Part shown: in pieces, positions 1 through 14,600 of the stretch
Layout: each line of letters begins with the position of its first letter
How positions within the stretch are numbered: position 1 is the first letter of the stretch
NCBI RefSeq assembly: GCF_003672135.1
Contig: NC_039511.1
Span: 10,690,464 to 10,754,463 of the forward strand
Length of the DNA stretch: 64,000 nt
Source: Ooceraea biroi
Taxonomy: Eukaryota > Arthropoda > Insecta > Hymenoptera > Formicidae
Direction of reading: 5' to 3'
Made by a program: the position numbers and the translations under genes
Notes under the pieces: generated by a model
The model's input: the letters and a program-made list of their open reading frames with translations, nothing else
What the model was told of the DNA's origin: nothing
Databases searched by the model: none

Positions 1-3000
1 TCTTTCTTCATTTTATACATGCTTATTTTAATAAAACAACGTACAACACCTACTTTTAAACATTATTTTCATTCATGTGTTTATTAAATATTTATTTCTA
101 ACATTTGTTATTATATTCCTGTTTTCTTTAATGTAATATATTACATATATATCAAATTTAATTTACTATGTATTTTTTATTAAATGTAAAGAAATGTTGC
201 AGTACAATATATTTTAAAAATATATTATACGAGTAAACATTTTCTCTCTTTCGTGCGAGGTGTTGCTTTCATTATCGTCTTTTTGATACAACACGAACTG
301 GACATTGTGTACTGCTACGTCGACGAAATATTTTATCCCATAACATCCCTTTGACAATTTTTCTGTCTGAGAGGTGCACGTTTATATAGGTACAATGAAC
401 AATGTACAATCCGCGAGGTAGCATATCTAAAAGGGGTAGCGAGCCTCATACATTTATTCCAAACCCGATGCAGAACTATCGTAGAACACATATATGCAAT
501 GTCCGAAATTTAAATTCATTCAAGCAACGAAATGGAGATATGCAAAAATGAACAAGAGAGTGCTTTTGAATATGCCACCATCCTTTTACGTTTTTTATCT
601 GTTTTTTTTAAATCTATTTTTATCTTTTGAAAATAAATTTCAAGAGATTGCTACGTTACAGTTTAACCAATTTTTCAATTGGTAAACTATAATAAATAAA
701 TATAATAAATAAATAAACAAGTATGAATTAAAAACTTCTATTTAGCGCGATCTTATTATAATTTATTGTGTAATTTAACAAATCTCTAGAATATTGGAAT
801 GTCAACTTTTAATTTTTTAATCGCGATGTTGTAAGCAAACAATTTTTCCCATTATCTCCTAATTATCTCGTAAGTATGAAATCAAACCTGATCGGGAATT
901 TATCGAGAGTACAATGTTTCGAGCTCAGCTTTGATATTTAACATTTATGTACGCGACGTAACCACGTTACCCGGCTACACCTCTGATGCACTTCCTAATC
1001 GATAAGCGTGTATCCCCGGAAAAGGAGGTGGTGGTGGTGGAGGAGGAGGAAGAGGAGGGTGGGTCCAAGGCGCCTGACAGAATTTTTTATCACAATTTCC
1101 CACGATTTGATAACTCGTTTGCTGGTATTCGCGCGCATTAACGAGATGTGGAGGAAAGAGACCGTGGCCTTGTACCAAAAAATTTATTGTTGATTTATAG
1201 GACACTTTGCCGGAAAAGCTCGATCGGTCGAACACGTCAGGTCAGGTCGATAAACCACGCGATAGACCGCTAATTTACATGTCCATGCGCACGTATAGCG
1301 ACTGAATGTTCTGCTCGAAACACGCTTGAAAACGATACGGACAAAGCGGCGAGACAGCGTTTACCTTGACTCGTCGTGGTTTCAAGAAAACGAGGAAGAA
1401 AGGACACTTGCTTTCCTTGGCACTTTTAAGTCGCCAAAAGTGAAACCGGTGCGTCTGCGAAGAGCGGAAGAACATAAAGTGCAAAAATTCATGTCCTGGG
1501 TAGAAACGAGAGTCGAAAGTCGTGACTGCAGAGAGCTAAGTTAGTATGCTTGAAGATCATAAATTATTTAGGATATATTAAACAAATGAGGATAGACATT
1601 CCAGCGAAGCGAGGATTTCTTTTCTTCTCTTTAATTGGATTTCTATTAATAAGGGACACACGCGGGAGAGGAATAATTGCGTGCGCAGCAGAAACGATAA
1701 ATTCATTGCTCCGGAGAAACGCGTTTTAATTGCTGTGATAATTAAACTTAATTACGCGATATTATTTGCTTTAATTATAATTTTAATTATCTGCCCCCGA
1801 ATCACATCTATTTTACAGATTTTTATTTTGATTCACGTTTCGTTGCGTCGTAACTGTAATCGGATCAATGGTACCGTTAACGTTCCTTGTCAGATCGTCA
1901 TCTGACAACTTGACAGCGAGTCTTTTCATCTCGCAAGTCACAAGCGCGCTCGTTACAAATGATTGACAGCCGCGATCTGTAACATTATTTACATGCCGAG
2001 GATGCTGCGACGCTGCTCCGTTGACGCAACCTCGAAGGAATCGTTTCGCAAGTCCGCGATTAAATCGCGCGACCTTGCGAGCAGGGCTCCACATTGCTGA
2101 CATAACGGCATGTGCTCTCAATGACAGTCAGGAACGTCGTCGTCGTCGTGACTTAATAGCATCGACTGCTGGCATGGAACGAGCGCCGTGTCAAGCATCC
2201 ATGAGATCACTGCCGTTATTAATCGCCGCCGTGTATACTTTTTTAACAGCGCGAGAGAAAAATAAACGACCGATTCCGGTGATCGGCCTTGGACCAAGTT
2301 CCCATAGATCAGATCGTATACCAATTTACGACGAGGAAGTTTGTCCACCCACCTGCTCTTTTTTTTATTTTCCATTGCTCATTTCTTGGACGGACGGAAT
2401 TTACGAAAACGCGGAGTCTGATGACACATCGTGGAAAATCGTGGAATCTGACGCTTATTTTACATTTTTCGATAAAATTTGGAAATGGTATTTTAGATTG
2501 CAAATTTTTCATTTTAAACATTCTTGCGATTTAAATTGCAGTGGAATTTCAATTACATTAAGTGTAAATAATTTCTTCTCTTGATTACGATAATTTAATT
2601 TTTGTAATAAGTGCTCGTTTTAGTGTTTCTTATTTTAATATTTTGTGTATAATTTATGTCGGGACGGGTGGAACGTATCGGGGAAAAGCAGAGAGACAAA
2701 CTTATACGACGTGCCTCGGAGAAGTTACAGCAATTTCCAATTGCATCAACGACACTGCTACGTGTGATGATATTGTCGCCTTGGGCAGAGCGCCACTCTG
2801 TCGTAATTACACATTCGTAATTATAGATCTCACTCATGCGTGAATGGGGGGGAGACAGTGGTCGGGAATGCGATAACCGTGCGATGATAATATTTCAATA
2901 AACAGACTTCTTCTTCGTGGATCGAACCAACGATAAGGAGCAACAGCCTCGCGCGGATCCTTTCCGTCTTGTCGCTGATCGATGATAACGTGGATAATTC

Positions 3001-4480
3001 CTCGCGGCAAATATAGCGTCGGTAGAAGCAATCGTACCGGAAGTTAACTTATGCTGAGAGTTAAGGTAATTAGGTAAGATAATGAAGTAATTGCCAGTTA
3101 TTAAGTTAAATGATGATACATGTATACCTGACGAATCGAAGTTTTCTTCCTGGTAATTGAATAAACTCTTCTTTTCAAGAATATATTACATAAAATTATA
3201 AAGAATTCTTTTCTCCAATTTTTTTAATATTAAATAAAAAATTTGATTTTGTATGTTTTGTATTAATCGTAACATATTGTGATTCGATATTTAATTCGAT
3301 ATTTCATGTATTTTCGAGACTACTGTTTTTAACGTTTTTTTTTTAGACACTCTCATGTGCTTCATCGTAAACATGGACCGTAGTTAGACCGCAATAGATT
3401 GAGCTTGTTTTCCATAACTGTATCGAAAAAATTCATGTGGACCAGAGAGAATGCACATGAAATAATAAAATAAGGGAAAAGTTCATATAAAATATTGCAA
3501 ACTAGTCCAGTCATTGTAATGCATTTGCGGTCAATAAAATATATCATGACAGTGAAACATTTAAATTGTCAACATTACTTAATAAAACGTAAATGGAATT
3601 GGAAAATGTAGGTTTTGGTACTTTAAAAGCGTTATTACATATGCACACAATATTTTTTGAAATATTGCGACATTAAATTGTACGATTTTGGTTCGCCATT
3701 TTGTACATTTATATATAAGAAAATAATTTAATAAAATAATTTAATTCAATTTAATAAAATTGACCGTTTTTATACACTTTCTTGCAATGCATTTTTATCA
3801 CGTTTTATCACGAGTGCCAGATAACCTTGAGGAAAGCAAGTAATACTTTATTCGTAATTTATGCTGAGGTCTCTCATGCATTGTACAAAAACATGTAGTC
3901 AAATAGCTATCTGGATAAAAAAATTCTGCGGTAAGGGTTATCCCAAAGCTATTAAGTACTGATAATTACGTCAGCTGGACCGTGGTGACTACATGCCAAA
4001 ATTTTGTAGTGGCCGTTAATTAACAGTTATCAAATTCGCATAATGCTTTAATGGGATTTTTAATTGATCTCCATTTACGATAACGTAATTAAAGTGCTCC
4101 CTGTAAATTTCTGCGCGACTATACCAATGCGGCCGCGTTTAATCACGTGCGATCATGTAAAGTCGATTCTCGTGACGCGTCATTATTACACAATATGTCA
4201 CATTGAGAAAAAATATATTAAACGAATATAAAATTACAAAATTATAACGCGAAAAATGAAAGAAGTATTAAAAAGATAATTCTCCCGCACTCGTGTCAGT
4301 AAGATGAAAGTTTAAGCACATGTTTTCCGTACGGAATTATTTTGAAAAATGAAAAACGAAAAATTGTGAAAAATTTGCGCTTGACGTTTCCTCTTTACTT
4401 TCAGTCAGTTTCCAGACTTTACGGAATAATTTCCGCAAACTCTGCAAACTCTCTCTCTCTATTATTATAATAATAGAGAA
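1..4480. other. AT-rich non-coding stretch, no gene seen
   Basis: I find no exon with matching splice sites and no recognisable protein on either strand. The open frames present (for example 2021-2584 on the + strand) have no family resemblance and no supported start. A purine-rich GGT/GGA triplet run at 1024-1060 is a simple repeat. The stretch is intergenic or intronic. Confidence 0.5.
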
Positions 4481-4599
4481 AATCTGATTTGTTATCAAAT
4501 CATTGCTATCTCGCTCAACAGTTTTTTGCGGAATGCAATATATTTCAGCGCGAGCTACCTCGTCTCGTCTTACTGTATCAAGAGAAAATCCGTATACTC

Positions 4600-5760
4600 A
4601 CTTGCGTTAAGATCGCCGCGTTAAGTGACTCACGTTGCTTGCTCTCAGCCAACAAGCCTCATCCGTGCACACGCGACTCGTGGCACGCGTGCACTTTTCG
4701 TTTCCTCCGTCACGCACGTTTATGGCACATGCCAGGTGCAAGACGGCACTTTTCCCAGGGCAAATTAAACCTGCGATGCACTCCCCAGGATAAAGTGCCG
4801 AAATTTCTCTCTCTATCTATCTATCTCTATCTCTTTTCTCTCCTTCCGTTCCCTCGTTACGAAGAACCTCACGTCGACGCCGCCGGCGGCACTGAGAACA
4901 GTACGCTTCACTCTGCTCCGGTAGACCTCCGGTCGACCTCCGGTCGAAGGTGGTCCTCGCCGCACGTTCTTAACGGCAATCCAATTTGCGACGATCGATA
5001 CGAGTGCAGCCAGGAGCGCGTCGTTCAGCCGAAGGGTCCCGCAATCTTGGTCGGGGGTGGCGAGTTCCGGTCGATCTGTTTCCGGGGCAGTTAAACGATT
5101 GAATGGACCCGACGTGGAACGAGCGGCGTTACACGGTTTCGAGGCGGCAACGCGGCGCAGACGAGAGGCGTTAGTCTGCCGAAGATGTCGATACCGTTGT
5201 CGACAAAGTTTCGAAGCAGCCTCCGGGGAAGATTAGTTACTCTCTCCGAAAAGCCGGATTGAGCTTGATAGAAAGAATTTTCAGATCGACGCAGAACTGC
5301 AATGAGATTAATCGCGATCGCAAGGGCTGAAGCTTTCAACCCCTTCCGGGCGGATGTGAAGGAGGAATCTCTTCACCACCTTCTCGCGAGAGAAGCGGAC
5401 GATTGCACCGATCGTCAGCAGGAAGCCTTCCGGTGTTGCACACGGAGAACCTTCCGGAAGTTCCTCTCGATAGCGCGGAATACGAGCACGCGAATAACGT
5501 GCGTCAAGCGCGAGGAACGCGTTCACCGTTCGCGGTCGGTCGCGCGTTTTTCACCGCTGTCGGCCGAGGTGTCACTGCTTCGACGTGCATAACTCGCGAT
5601 TTATAAAGCATCGCCCCGCGACTCTCTCGTCTCCGGCAGTACTTTGCTCGCCGCGTGTGTGCCGCAGCCTGAGTCTGGTTATTATTCCCCTGCCAAGTGG
5701 CCATTCCTCCCGCCACGCAGTGGGTTACCACCCACCGAAGCGTGTCTCATGTGTGTGAAC
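4600..5760. promoter_or_regulatory. CpG-rich block, possible promoter or 5' exon region
   Basis: This block is clearly richer in G+C and CpG than the sequence on either side, and holds several long open frames simply because stop codons are scarce in it. Such blocks in hymenopteran genomes often, but not always, mark promoters and 5' UTRs. I could not find a coding exon here whose donor phase fits the first supported exon of the downstream gene at 24261 (that exon needs one base from upstream). A tandem ACCTCCGGTCG duplication occurs near 4925-4946. Strand and target gene are unknown. Confidence 0.25.
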
Positions 5761-8624
5761 GCATCGTGAGGTCTAATAAGGCCCGAATTGGACAGCATTG
5801 GTATTCATGTTCTGCGATTTCGTAGATTTCCCATTATCGAAAAGCATGTGACGCTTGTCGCGTGAACTTAAACATTGATTTTGCTAGAGAAATCTGAGAA
5901 AGTCCGCTATTTTAGACGATAGAGCTATTTTAAAAGCAATTTGTTGATCAAATTTGGAATTTGCATATGAAATATGTTGTTGTTAAACAGACTTTATTTT
6001 ATTTTAAAAATTACGAATTATTTCTGTATTTGAATTGATTTTCTTATTAATTCATTTTAATTTTAACATATTTATTTTCTATTAAAAGAAATTTATGTTT
6101 TAAAAATGGATTTAGTCGTTTAGAATAACTGAAGTCGAGGAATTTTTAATTGCATTAAAAGTATTTAACGTGTAATTATATTGCGTAAATGAAAGACTGA
6201 ATGTATTGGCAAGAAAGAAACCAAAAATTTTGTTTGTGCGATTTAGGCTTAATGCGCGAGCTCACGCAATCAAAGCGATTGGAGAGCTGATAGAACTATG
6301 GAGTATGGACGTGCATTTTAAGAATCGATGATTCTGACGCTGGTTAACCTTAATTGAAGTTAACTAAATTGGTTCTCTCTTTAGATACGATCGTGACACG
6401 AATAGAAGCATACGGTACTTTGAGATTAGAGTTAATTGACATGACGAGAATCGACAATAACAGAAGTCTATATATCATCAAACGTTTCATCATGCGAAAC
6501 ATTTATGAGGAAGAAGGAGGTAAAGACCGTTACGGTTTTTTTTTACAAAGATTATTTTTGGATATCTAAATATTATTATACACTTAAACTTTTTTCTTTA
6601 TTAACATACATAATGAGAAAAACTAAATTTTAGGTTTTGTCAAGCGTTAAATACACTTTTGCGAAGAAAATCGATTATGATAACTTCTTGTGATGTTAGA
6701 TGATGTTCCTTATTTTCTTTTAATTAATTTCAAATTATGCACTGATATTTTAATGATTTTTATGATATATACATACGTTATAAAGCAATAATTTTGCATT
6801 TAATCGCTCGTAAGCGGAAAAAATGCTCAGAAATCCTCTTAAAATTAAGTCAACGTGTGTTGTTTGGATTATCTTTGCCGAGAAAGGCTAGCAAGAGATT
6901 TTTCCCATGGACTTAAGGGCTTTTTACCTCCGTCGTGAGAAGAAGTGATGATAAAAGTTTCAAACAAGATGGTTTGTTTTAGCTGCTTCTTACGATCCCG
7001 TTAATTCACGGAGTTACGCGCCCAGTGATCTTCTTTTGCAACGAAATTTTTATCAAGATGTAGCAATACACCAAGATTCAATTATTTTAAAACTTTAATC
7101 ATTTAATTTAACAATGTATAAAGGTGCCCTGACAGAATAATTATAATTATGAGTTCTGTTTGACTTGGAAAGTTTTATATATTATATAACCAATATAAAT
7201 AATGCCGGAGTTTTGAATCAGAGTTTTGAATTATTTATTCTACGTAAATATATTGCGCAACTTTTAATTGTATGACTATATCCTCAAAACGTTCTAATTA
7301 TATTATATATCCAATGTAATATGAAGAATTATTAATTTCACTATTCTGTCACGTTCCACTGGCTTTAGTTAACGAATTTAATTTCATTAAGTTATTGTCA
7401 TGTGCTTCGCTTTACGGTCTACCTCTAATTCAACATTTACATTAAACGGGTTCTTCCCGGGTAACGCAGAGTTGGATGGTCATATTCCATTCTAAATGTG
7501 TAAATATAAATGTGAAAATACAGTTCACAATGCTTAACTTACCAAGATGTAATGTAATTTTTATCGGCCAACGTCTGAATTTAGATACAACAATGTTCGC
7601 TTGTTCATGTTCGGGACTGCTTATCTTCATTCTGGACCGAAAGAGTTCGTTGTTACTTTGTAGTTTCCTCTCACCTCTGTCATTTCACGTGCGTGGGAAA
7701 CACTCCTGATAACCGATAACAGTCTAGCGAAAGTCTGGTACAAATCCGACATGATTACACCGCGCGCATCATTAAAAAATTATTAAAATTCCAGTTTTCA
7801 GACTGTAGTTGCTAAGTTGTGTCATTTATTTCGAAAACAATTTTTTGAGGAAATAATGAAACACGTCGTGACTTCATGAAAAATCGGATATAAACATTTC
7901 TCAAGAAATAAAATATTTCCATTGCTGAGTATATTTATTGTAATAATTTTTCGGTTATTTCCTTAATAAACCTTGAAATAATATCACAATAAATCCTTTA
8001 TCACGTTCAACCTAAATCCGCTCTTAACGTTCAATGTAATATCTTTTCGTTTATTTCCGTCTTATTCGTACGGCTCCCTACGTTTAAATTTTGCGCTTCG
8101 CATTTGGAATGCTGGTCTTTTATTCCCGCTGCAGCCATTACGCGCGCCACCGCGACTTCCACCCCTGGGTACACTGTGACAGTAATTATATCGTCGCGCG
8201 ACTTCTTCCCGCTCCGTTTTTCCCGACACCTTTCCGCGGCACCTGCCGCTGCCACGGAGGATGCTGCGACGTCGCATTTGTTATCGCTCTTCCGCCTCCT
8301 CGGCCGAGATTCTCTGTTCGTCACGCGACCAGAGACAGTTTCGGAGCGGACGAAAAGATAGTGTTCTACACGCGCGGGTAGCTGCGCGTGATGCGGCACC
8401 CGAGGCGTTTCAGCGCGTGAACAATGACGCGATAATGTGTCCAGATACGGCCGTATTCGCAGCACCATCGAAAGACTTACGGACAGAGAAATAACGTTAG
8501 AGCACGGCGAGCACGTCGGCCACGTTAAATTTGCACGTGCGCACGTGCGCATACACGTGTCGGTGTGCATGCTCGTACGTGCATTAACGATCGCGCCGAG
8601 TTCCGCCAACGATGGTAACGAGCA

Positions 8625-8642
8625 CGCGCGCGCGCGCGCGCG
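8625..8642. repeat. (CG)n dinucleotide run
   Basis: Nine consecutive CG units, in a CpG-rich patch that also has alternating purine-pyrimidine sequence just upstream (GTGCGCACGTGCGCATACACG). Such runs are rare in genomes that lose methylated CpG and can adopt Z-DNA. Confidence 0.9.
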
Positions 8643-11600
8643 TGTCGATTCGCCCGATGAAATCCCGGCGTGTAAATTAAATTAATTAATTAAACCATTG
8701 GTTAACGGGATAATTAACTGGTTGTTTAGCGACGCTCGCTAGCTCGTGGCGATACTCGGCGCCGCGACGCGTTGTCCTTTATTTATTAGTAGAAGCCCGT
8801 ATATTCATGGAAATTACTTTTTCTACTGTTTAACAATCGCGCTATTGCATTTACGAATGCAACATCGAGCACAAACGAAGATTTTAATCAGGTTTTGAGC
8901 GTCATCATAGAACTCCGTGAGTCAGAAGTACACATTTGACGCATCATCTGTATTAAAAACTGCACGAATTTTTTTCGTTTCCTTTTTTTTATATGATGGT
9001 TTAATTTGTCTTAATTTGGCATTGCCTGCTGCAAGCTATTCGACGCTGTCGAAGTTCTACAGTGTGCATGATTCACGATTCCTCCTACGAACGGATCAGT
9101 CATGGGGAAACACGGTCGACGCAGTGTTCTTCTGCACTCTAAATAATCTCGTTATCTCACCGGATATGGAATTAATTCCGATGATCCGCGAATGCGGATC
9201 GGCTGCTGTCTAATTAATCTTCGTCAGCGGAGAAGAATAACGAGTTCGGTATTGTTACGGCCGATGCTGCAACTGGTCGGTCTGTCAATGCGAGAGATGC
9301 AGCAAACATATGCGCCGTCCGCCTTTTTATTTTTGATTAAAAACGCGGTTTACCAATCCAATATTCAGCGAAATCTCCTCTTCTGTGTTAATGTAACAAG
9401 CATGTCTTACAAATCTGTCTGCTCTGCCTTAGCTGGTTCCAATTGATTTCCAATCTTTTTTTGTATACTTTTCAGATCTATCCAAAAGCTGATCGACACA
9501 AAACTTTTCGTAATTTTAGTATATAAAATTTTTATATTAAAATTACTCTTTTCGGATAAAATACCTATACATTATTGTGATGAAAATAGCAGATTTTGAA
9601 ATAACAGATCTCCGCGTCCATTTAGAATCAAAAGTTAAGAGCATTATCTGGAATATATTGCTCATATTAAATTCCCTAAGATTATAATAATTCTAATTAA
9701 AATAGTTCTCTAAGATTAAAATAATTCTGATCCATATTTATTGTTTAAATTTCTAAATAATTATTAATACATATTGATATTTGCCAGTGATATTCCGCGT
9801 ATGCTGCTAATATCAAGATAGGAATAGTGGATCAATAAAGGATTTGCGACGGCATTAGAGGATTAAAGCTAAAACCTTGTGATATACAGCATGTCCCCGA
9901 GCTATTGGCTGATTGATTCGCAAATTTTTTATCAATCCGTAATTGTTAAATTTCATAATAATAATTTTAATTTCCAATTCCCAATTCCAATTTAATTTCT
10001 AAGAAGAGTTTTATGTATGAATTTTTAAATAAAATTCTTCTAAATTCAATTCAATATTTATTGGACGATATTACAATCATTCTGTTAGCTTAAATGTTGC
10101 TGATATTTTACTCAAGGATAAATCCATATCAACCTATTTAAATAAACTACAGATGAATAGCGACGTTTATGAAACACTCTACATAGCTACGATCCTCGCA
10201 GAGATACGTTTCGAATGAACCAAACTCGAGAGCCATTGATTATTCATAAATTTACATCATGTAATCCGGACCTCGGCTTGCAATCTCGGAGATTAGGTTC
10301 AAGGGTACGCCGTGCAAGCGTGGGCGGTGGAAGAGTTCAGAACAAACCCGATCAACGATGCAAGCACGTGAAATTACCGCATCGTAAAGTGCACGTATCG
10401 CAAACGCTCGTCGCAATGAAGTCTTCAAAATGCAAGGCCATTTTCGCCGGCAATTCCGCTGTCGATCGCGATTGCACCCGAATGCGTGTCGTCATATTAC
10501 GTGTCGATTACCCTTTTCACGGATTAAAGCGGATTAGGGTCACATCAATACCTTGACGAAAACGCTTTGGAAAGTTACCGGATTTCATTAGAGTTTCGCT
10601 GACGAACCCGATACACGTGAACAGAATCTAAAGAATTAATTAATTTAGAATTGCGCATGAAGAGGCAACAATGTATGAAAATTAGGAGAAGAAAAGAGAC
10701 GCGAAAGTCAGTGCTTTAGAAAACCGCCGGTGTTTCTACAAGAGTCGCAAATATTTTTGCTACGTTTATTATCACAGCTGACATATCCTCGCTGGATGTA
10801 AAAGTAAAATCGTTGAATTTTCGACAAATTTGTAAACGTGTAAAACCCGTGCTCTGCACCTGCCATCGACATCACAGCGCGCGTTTCTGAATGCGGATGC
10901 CCGTATACTTACCACGAGGATCCTCGTAGCAGAGTCACAAAATGCACCGACCCGAAACGCCACGGCACGAAAGCAATCCATGGAATTTAATTAAGCCCCG
11001 TGCTTTTTTTTGACCACGAACGTGCTTCCGTCTACACGCGGATTAAAGTGAACGTGTGTACTGCGAAGATTTTTATCTGATCTCACAAAGGAAAGATGAG
11101 TTTGACTGCAGAGAACGCGGGCCCTAAACGTAATAATGGATCTTACTTAATTAAACTCCTTAGTTAATTACGGGCGCTCTTCATGAATGAAAGCCTAACG
11201 TACCGTAGAAGAAGAATATCCACGGAGAAAATTATTCTCAAGATCCAATATTCCGTGCAATAGCGCGATAATAATGTGTATCAATGCGCTGAAATTATAT
11301 TTAATAATTCGATAATAAGCTTATGCATAACAATAACATGACGACAATAACATGACGACAGATTCGCGATGTGATGCGTGTTCAGTTTACATTGATTAAT
11401 TTAAATAACTATGAAATAAAATTCTGCGCAGCGTCGTATTTTATTATTATAATTAATTATCAGTAATCGCACGGTATATTTATCCCATCAATATGCACCG
11501 TTCAATAAATAATTAATTAACAATTAACATTAAATAATTTATATTAAAGTTTATTATAAGATAATGACTTGCTTTAAACGCGTATAATATAAACTTTGGT

Positions 11601-14600
11601 GCATTTTGTATATTTTATTAATAAATTATTTTTTAAATATGCAATAATTTTTTGGTAAAACATACAACATGGATCATGTTTTTTGTATTTTTATCGTTAA
11701 AGTAAAACCACTGGAATGGATTTCTATAGAAATAGTACGAATTTATAATAATTTATAGAATATTATAATATCACGTGAAAATAAACAGATTAATTGATTA
11801 CTTTTACAAGGATCTTTTTCATGACATCACTTTTCTAGGTATACGAATTCCAAATCATCTTTCTGTGATCAGAAAGAAAAATAAGTTTCGCAGTATATGA
11901 GTAAAGCTGATATTTTGCATACTCTTGAACAATAATTATTGTACTAGTTCTGTTAATTTTATTTTCATGCCATGCGATCATGAAAGCAATATTAATTATA
12001 TGATGTAATGAATAAAAACGCAATTTTATGCTTAATTGTTATATGTATTTCTCTAATATTTTATTAAATTAATATTTTTTTATTTTCTGATTTAATCCGT
12101 TTTGCCTAAGAAAACTACGTTTTAGCGTATCTCGGAAGCGCACATGATAAAAGTTATCGAGCTTCTGCCAGTCATGCTATTTCCCTGAAGCGGAGCGAAA
12201 TGCAAATCATGATCTGGGAGAGTCAGTTAATCCTAATGTTTTCTTCATCGAATTGAGATGGAAGCGTGATTAAAAACAATATTAATATCAGTTTTATGCA
12301 TTTATCAAGAACTATCGTTCGGTTTTTCCGCCGGATGTATCAAGATGTTGACACATCTTTTCCTTCTTCCGATTTATTTACCGTAATGAGAAAATACATG
12401 TATATAATAATCTGATTAATATATTTGTAGTATAACACACATTAATTAATAGGAATAAGATAATAAATAACGTAAATATATATTGCATAATAGATAATAA
12501 AAATATGCTTATATAAATTAAAATAATAAACTAATATAGAAATTAAGTTGTGATTTGATTTCGTAAGAAATCTAAAATATATTATATTTCATCATGAGAT
12601 ATTGTTTGCGCTCGTAGTGTAAACTATCAAGTAAATTGGCCGAATTCGTGAAGTACTTATATTTTGCCTCCACCCGCAGACTCACACACACAGGCCATAA
12701 TTGCGCTTTCAGAATTTACGGCACGCGAGTTGCACGTGTGGTGAATCGCCGTGGTGTTAACCAAAATTGCCGCGATATACCTTGTGAGAACGCCGCGACT
12801 CCACACGTATAGTGCATAGATCTGGTGAAATATTTCGCGATATAATTAGACGGTAAATTCTGTCGCATTGTGTGCGCTTCTTATAGATAGCGTCAGATGC
12901 GTTTACTACAATCGCCGATATAAACTACGATTTTCCCTGCGAAACGTTCCATTGTTCCGAGTTACGGATGAAATACTTACGTTTACTTCCCTTCAAGGTG
13001 CTTCTTCAACGGGAACTTCCAGTCACTTTGTTGATGCGTTAAACATTTTTGCATATTTTGTTGGTAATCTCTTTAGTTCTGTTTCGCACAAAGAGGATTT
13101 TGTTTAATACAGCGGTCTCAAGAAGAATACGTTGCAATGTTATAATTATCACGTTTGCTTTAACAAAGAAGTTCTCTATCTTTTTCCAAATGAGAATACG
13201 CTTGTGTGCTTGTGGTAAATTACTGGAAATTTTACGGTCACCAGAGATGCGTGCCGTTCTCGTAAAGCGGCGACATAAAGTGACGATAAATTCTGCAAAA
13301 AGAGCCACTCCTCAATTACACGGTTCGCATAGTTGCGCGATCAAGATCGCGATCGTCAGCACGAATGCGCGTGAAATGAAACAGCCGGTGATCTGGATCG
13401 ATTTCTTCGTAAAGATACCTTGCATAATTAGCTTGGAAAAACGAGGCCTCAGCAGAAGGCAAGGATTTCTCAGAATGTCAGAATGTGATAAGCGCAAGAA
13501 CAGTGCGTCCAACTCCTGATTAATGACTTGACGTGAAATAAATTATAGGATTCCATATACGTATTCCTTCAATATATTCTCAATACAATCGGTCACAATT
13601 GTAATTACGTAAGGAAACGTTGCACTGTGCCGTGCAACAACATTCAATGCCAGACGCGGAGGCGATCGACAATAAAGTGTATCATTTACTGACCAACATA
13701 TTTCCTCAAATGCACGTCTCATGCGTTTAATGGCAAAATTGCACATGATAGAAGTTGGTGTCGAAACGAGATTGCGTCTCGTATGTAACGTATCTCATAA
13801 TGCATACTTGCATCATTGAACTTGATACATTGAAAATGAAAAGAGGCTTGTTAATGACTAATGATAAATATCTGATTAAACAGATCAATTAAAAATAATG
13901 AATTTCATTCGAATTTTAAATCGCAACTGTACACTAGACTGAAAGATACCGAATGGAATTGCGGAATAGAATTCCCGAGTTCGCATAATCGTAAAAAGCG
14001 GACGTTGCTCTCGAGAATGCGGAACAGACTTCATCCCGTGAATCAAGTTCGTATAATCGAGTGACTCGACCTTTGCCGCGGCTCTTTTTCTTCTTCCTTT
14101 TCCGTCTTCCATTTTCCTCCCTTTTCCCGAAGGGGAAAGTAGTCACGAAGGATTCTTGCGCCGGCTGCGGCGACAGGATGCAACGGTAGCCGCGGGAAGG
14201 CGCAGAAATCCGATGTCCGTTCCAATTCTAATTACGATAAAGTCGACTTTAATTGTGCGACGGGGCTCGCGGAGCGCAATAAGAATGCCTCTTTGTGCGT
14301 CTTAATAGACGGGGGGACAAAAAGGCACCTCCGTTCTTTTACCTGTTCCTCTTCCCTCTTCCCAGGGAATTATGTTTCTCCCGTGCCGAGATATAACGTG
14401 TCGCGGGACGACCTACGCCTCGCCGCATCGTGATTCATCGTCGTCGGTGATGCAAATGTTTGAGCAACCGGTTATCTCGGGGGACCAGCGGTCCGCGCCT
14501 TTTTTCGCGCGTCCGCCTCCCTCTGCCTTTTTATTGCACCCTCGTCTCCCTTTTAGTCACCTCCATTCCGCCCTTCCGCGGTATTCGTGGCTTTATTCGT

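Noticed and set aside
1326..1544. 72-codon open frame with a protein-like composition
   Set aside because: It has no ATG near its beginning, no matching splice acceptor or donor, and no family resemblance.
8031..8609. 192-codon open frame on the - strand
   Set aside because: It lies in a CpG-rich patch with open frames on both strands, no recognisable domain and no supported splice partners.
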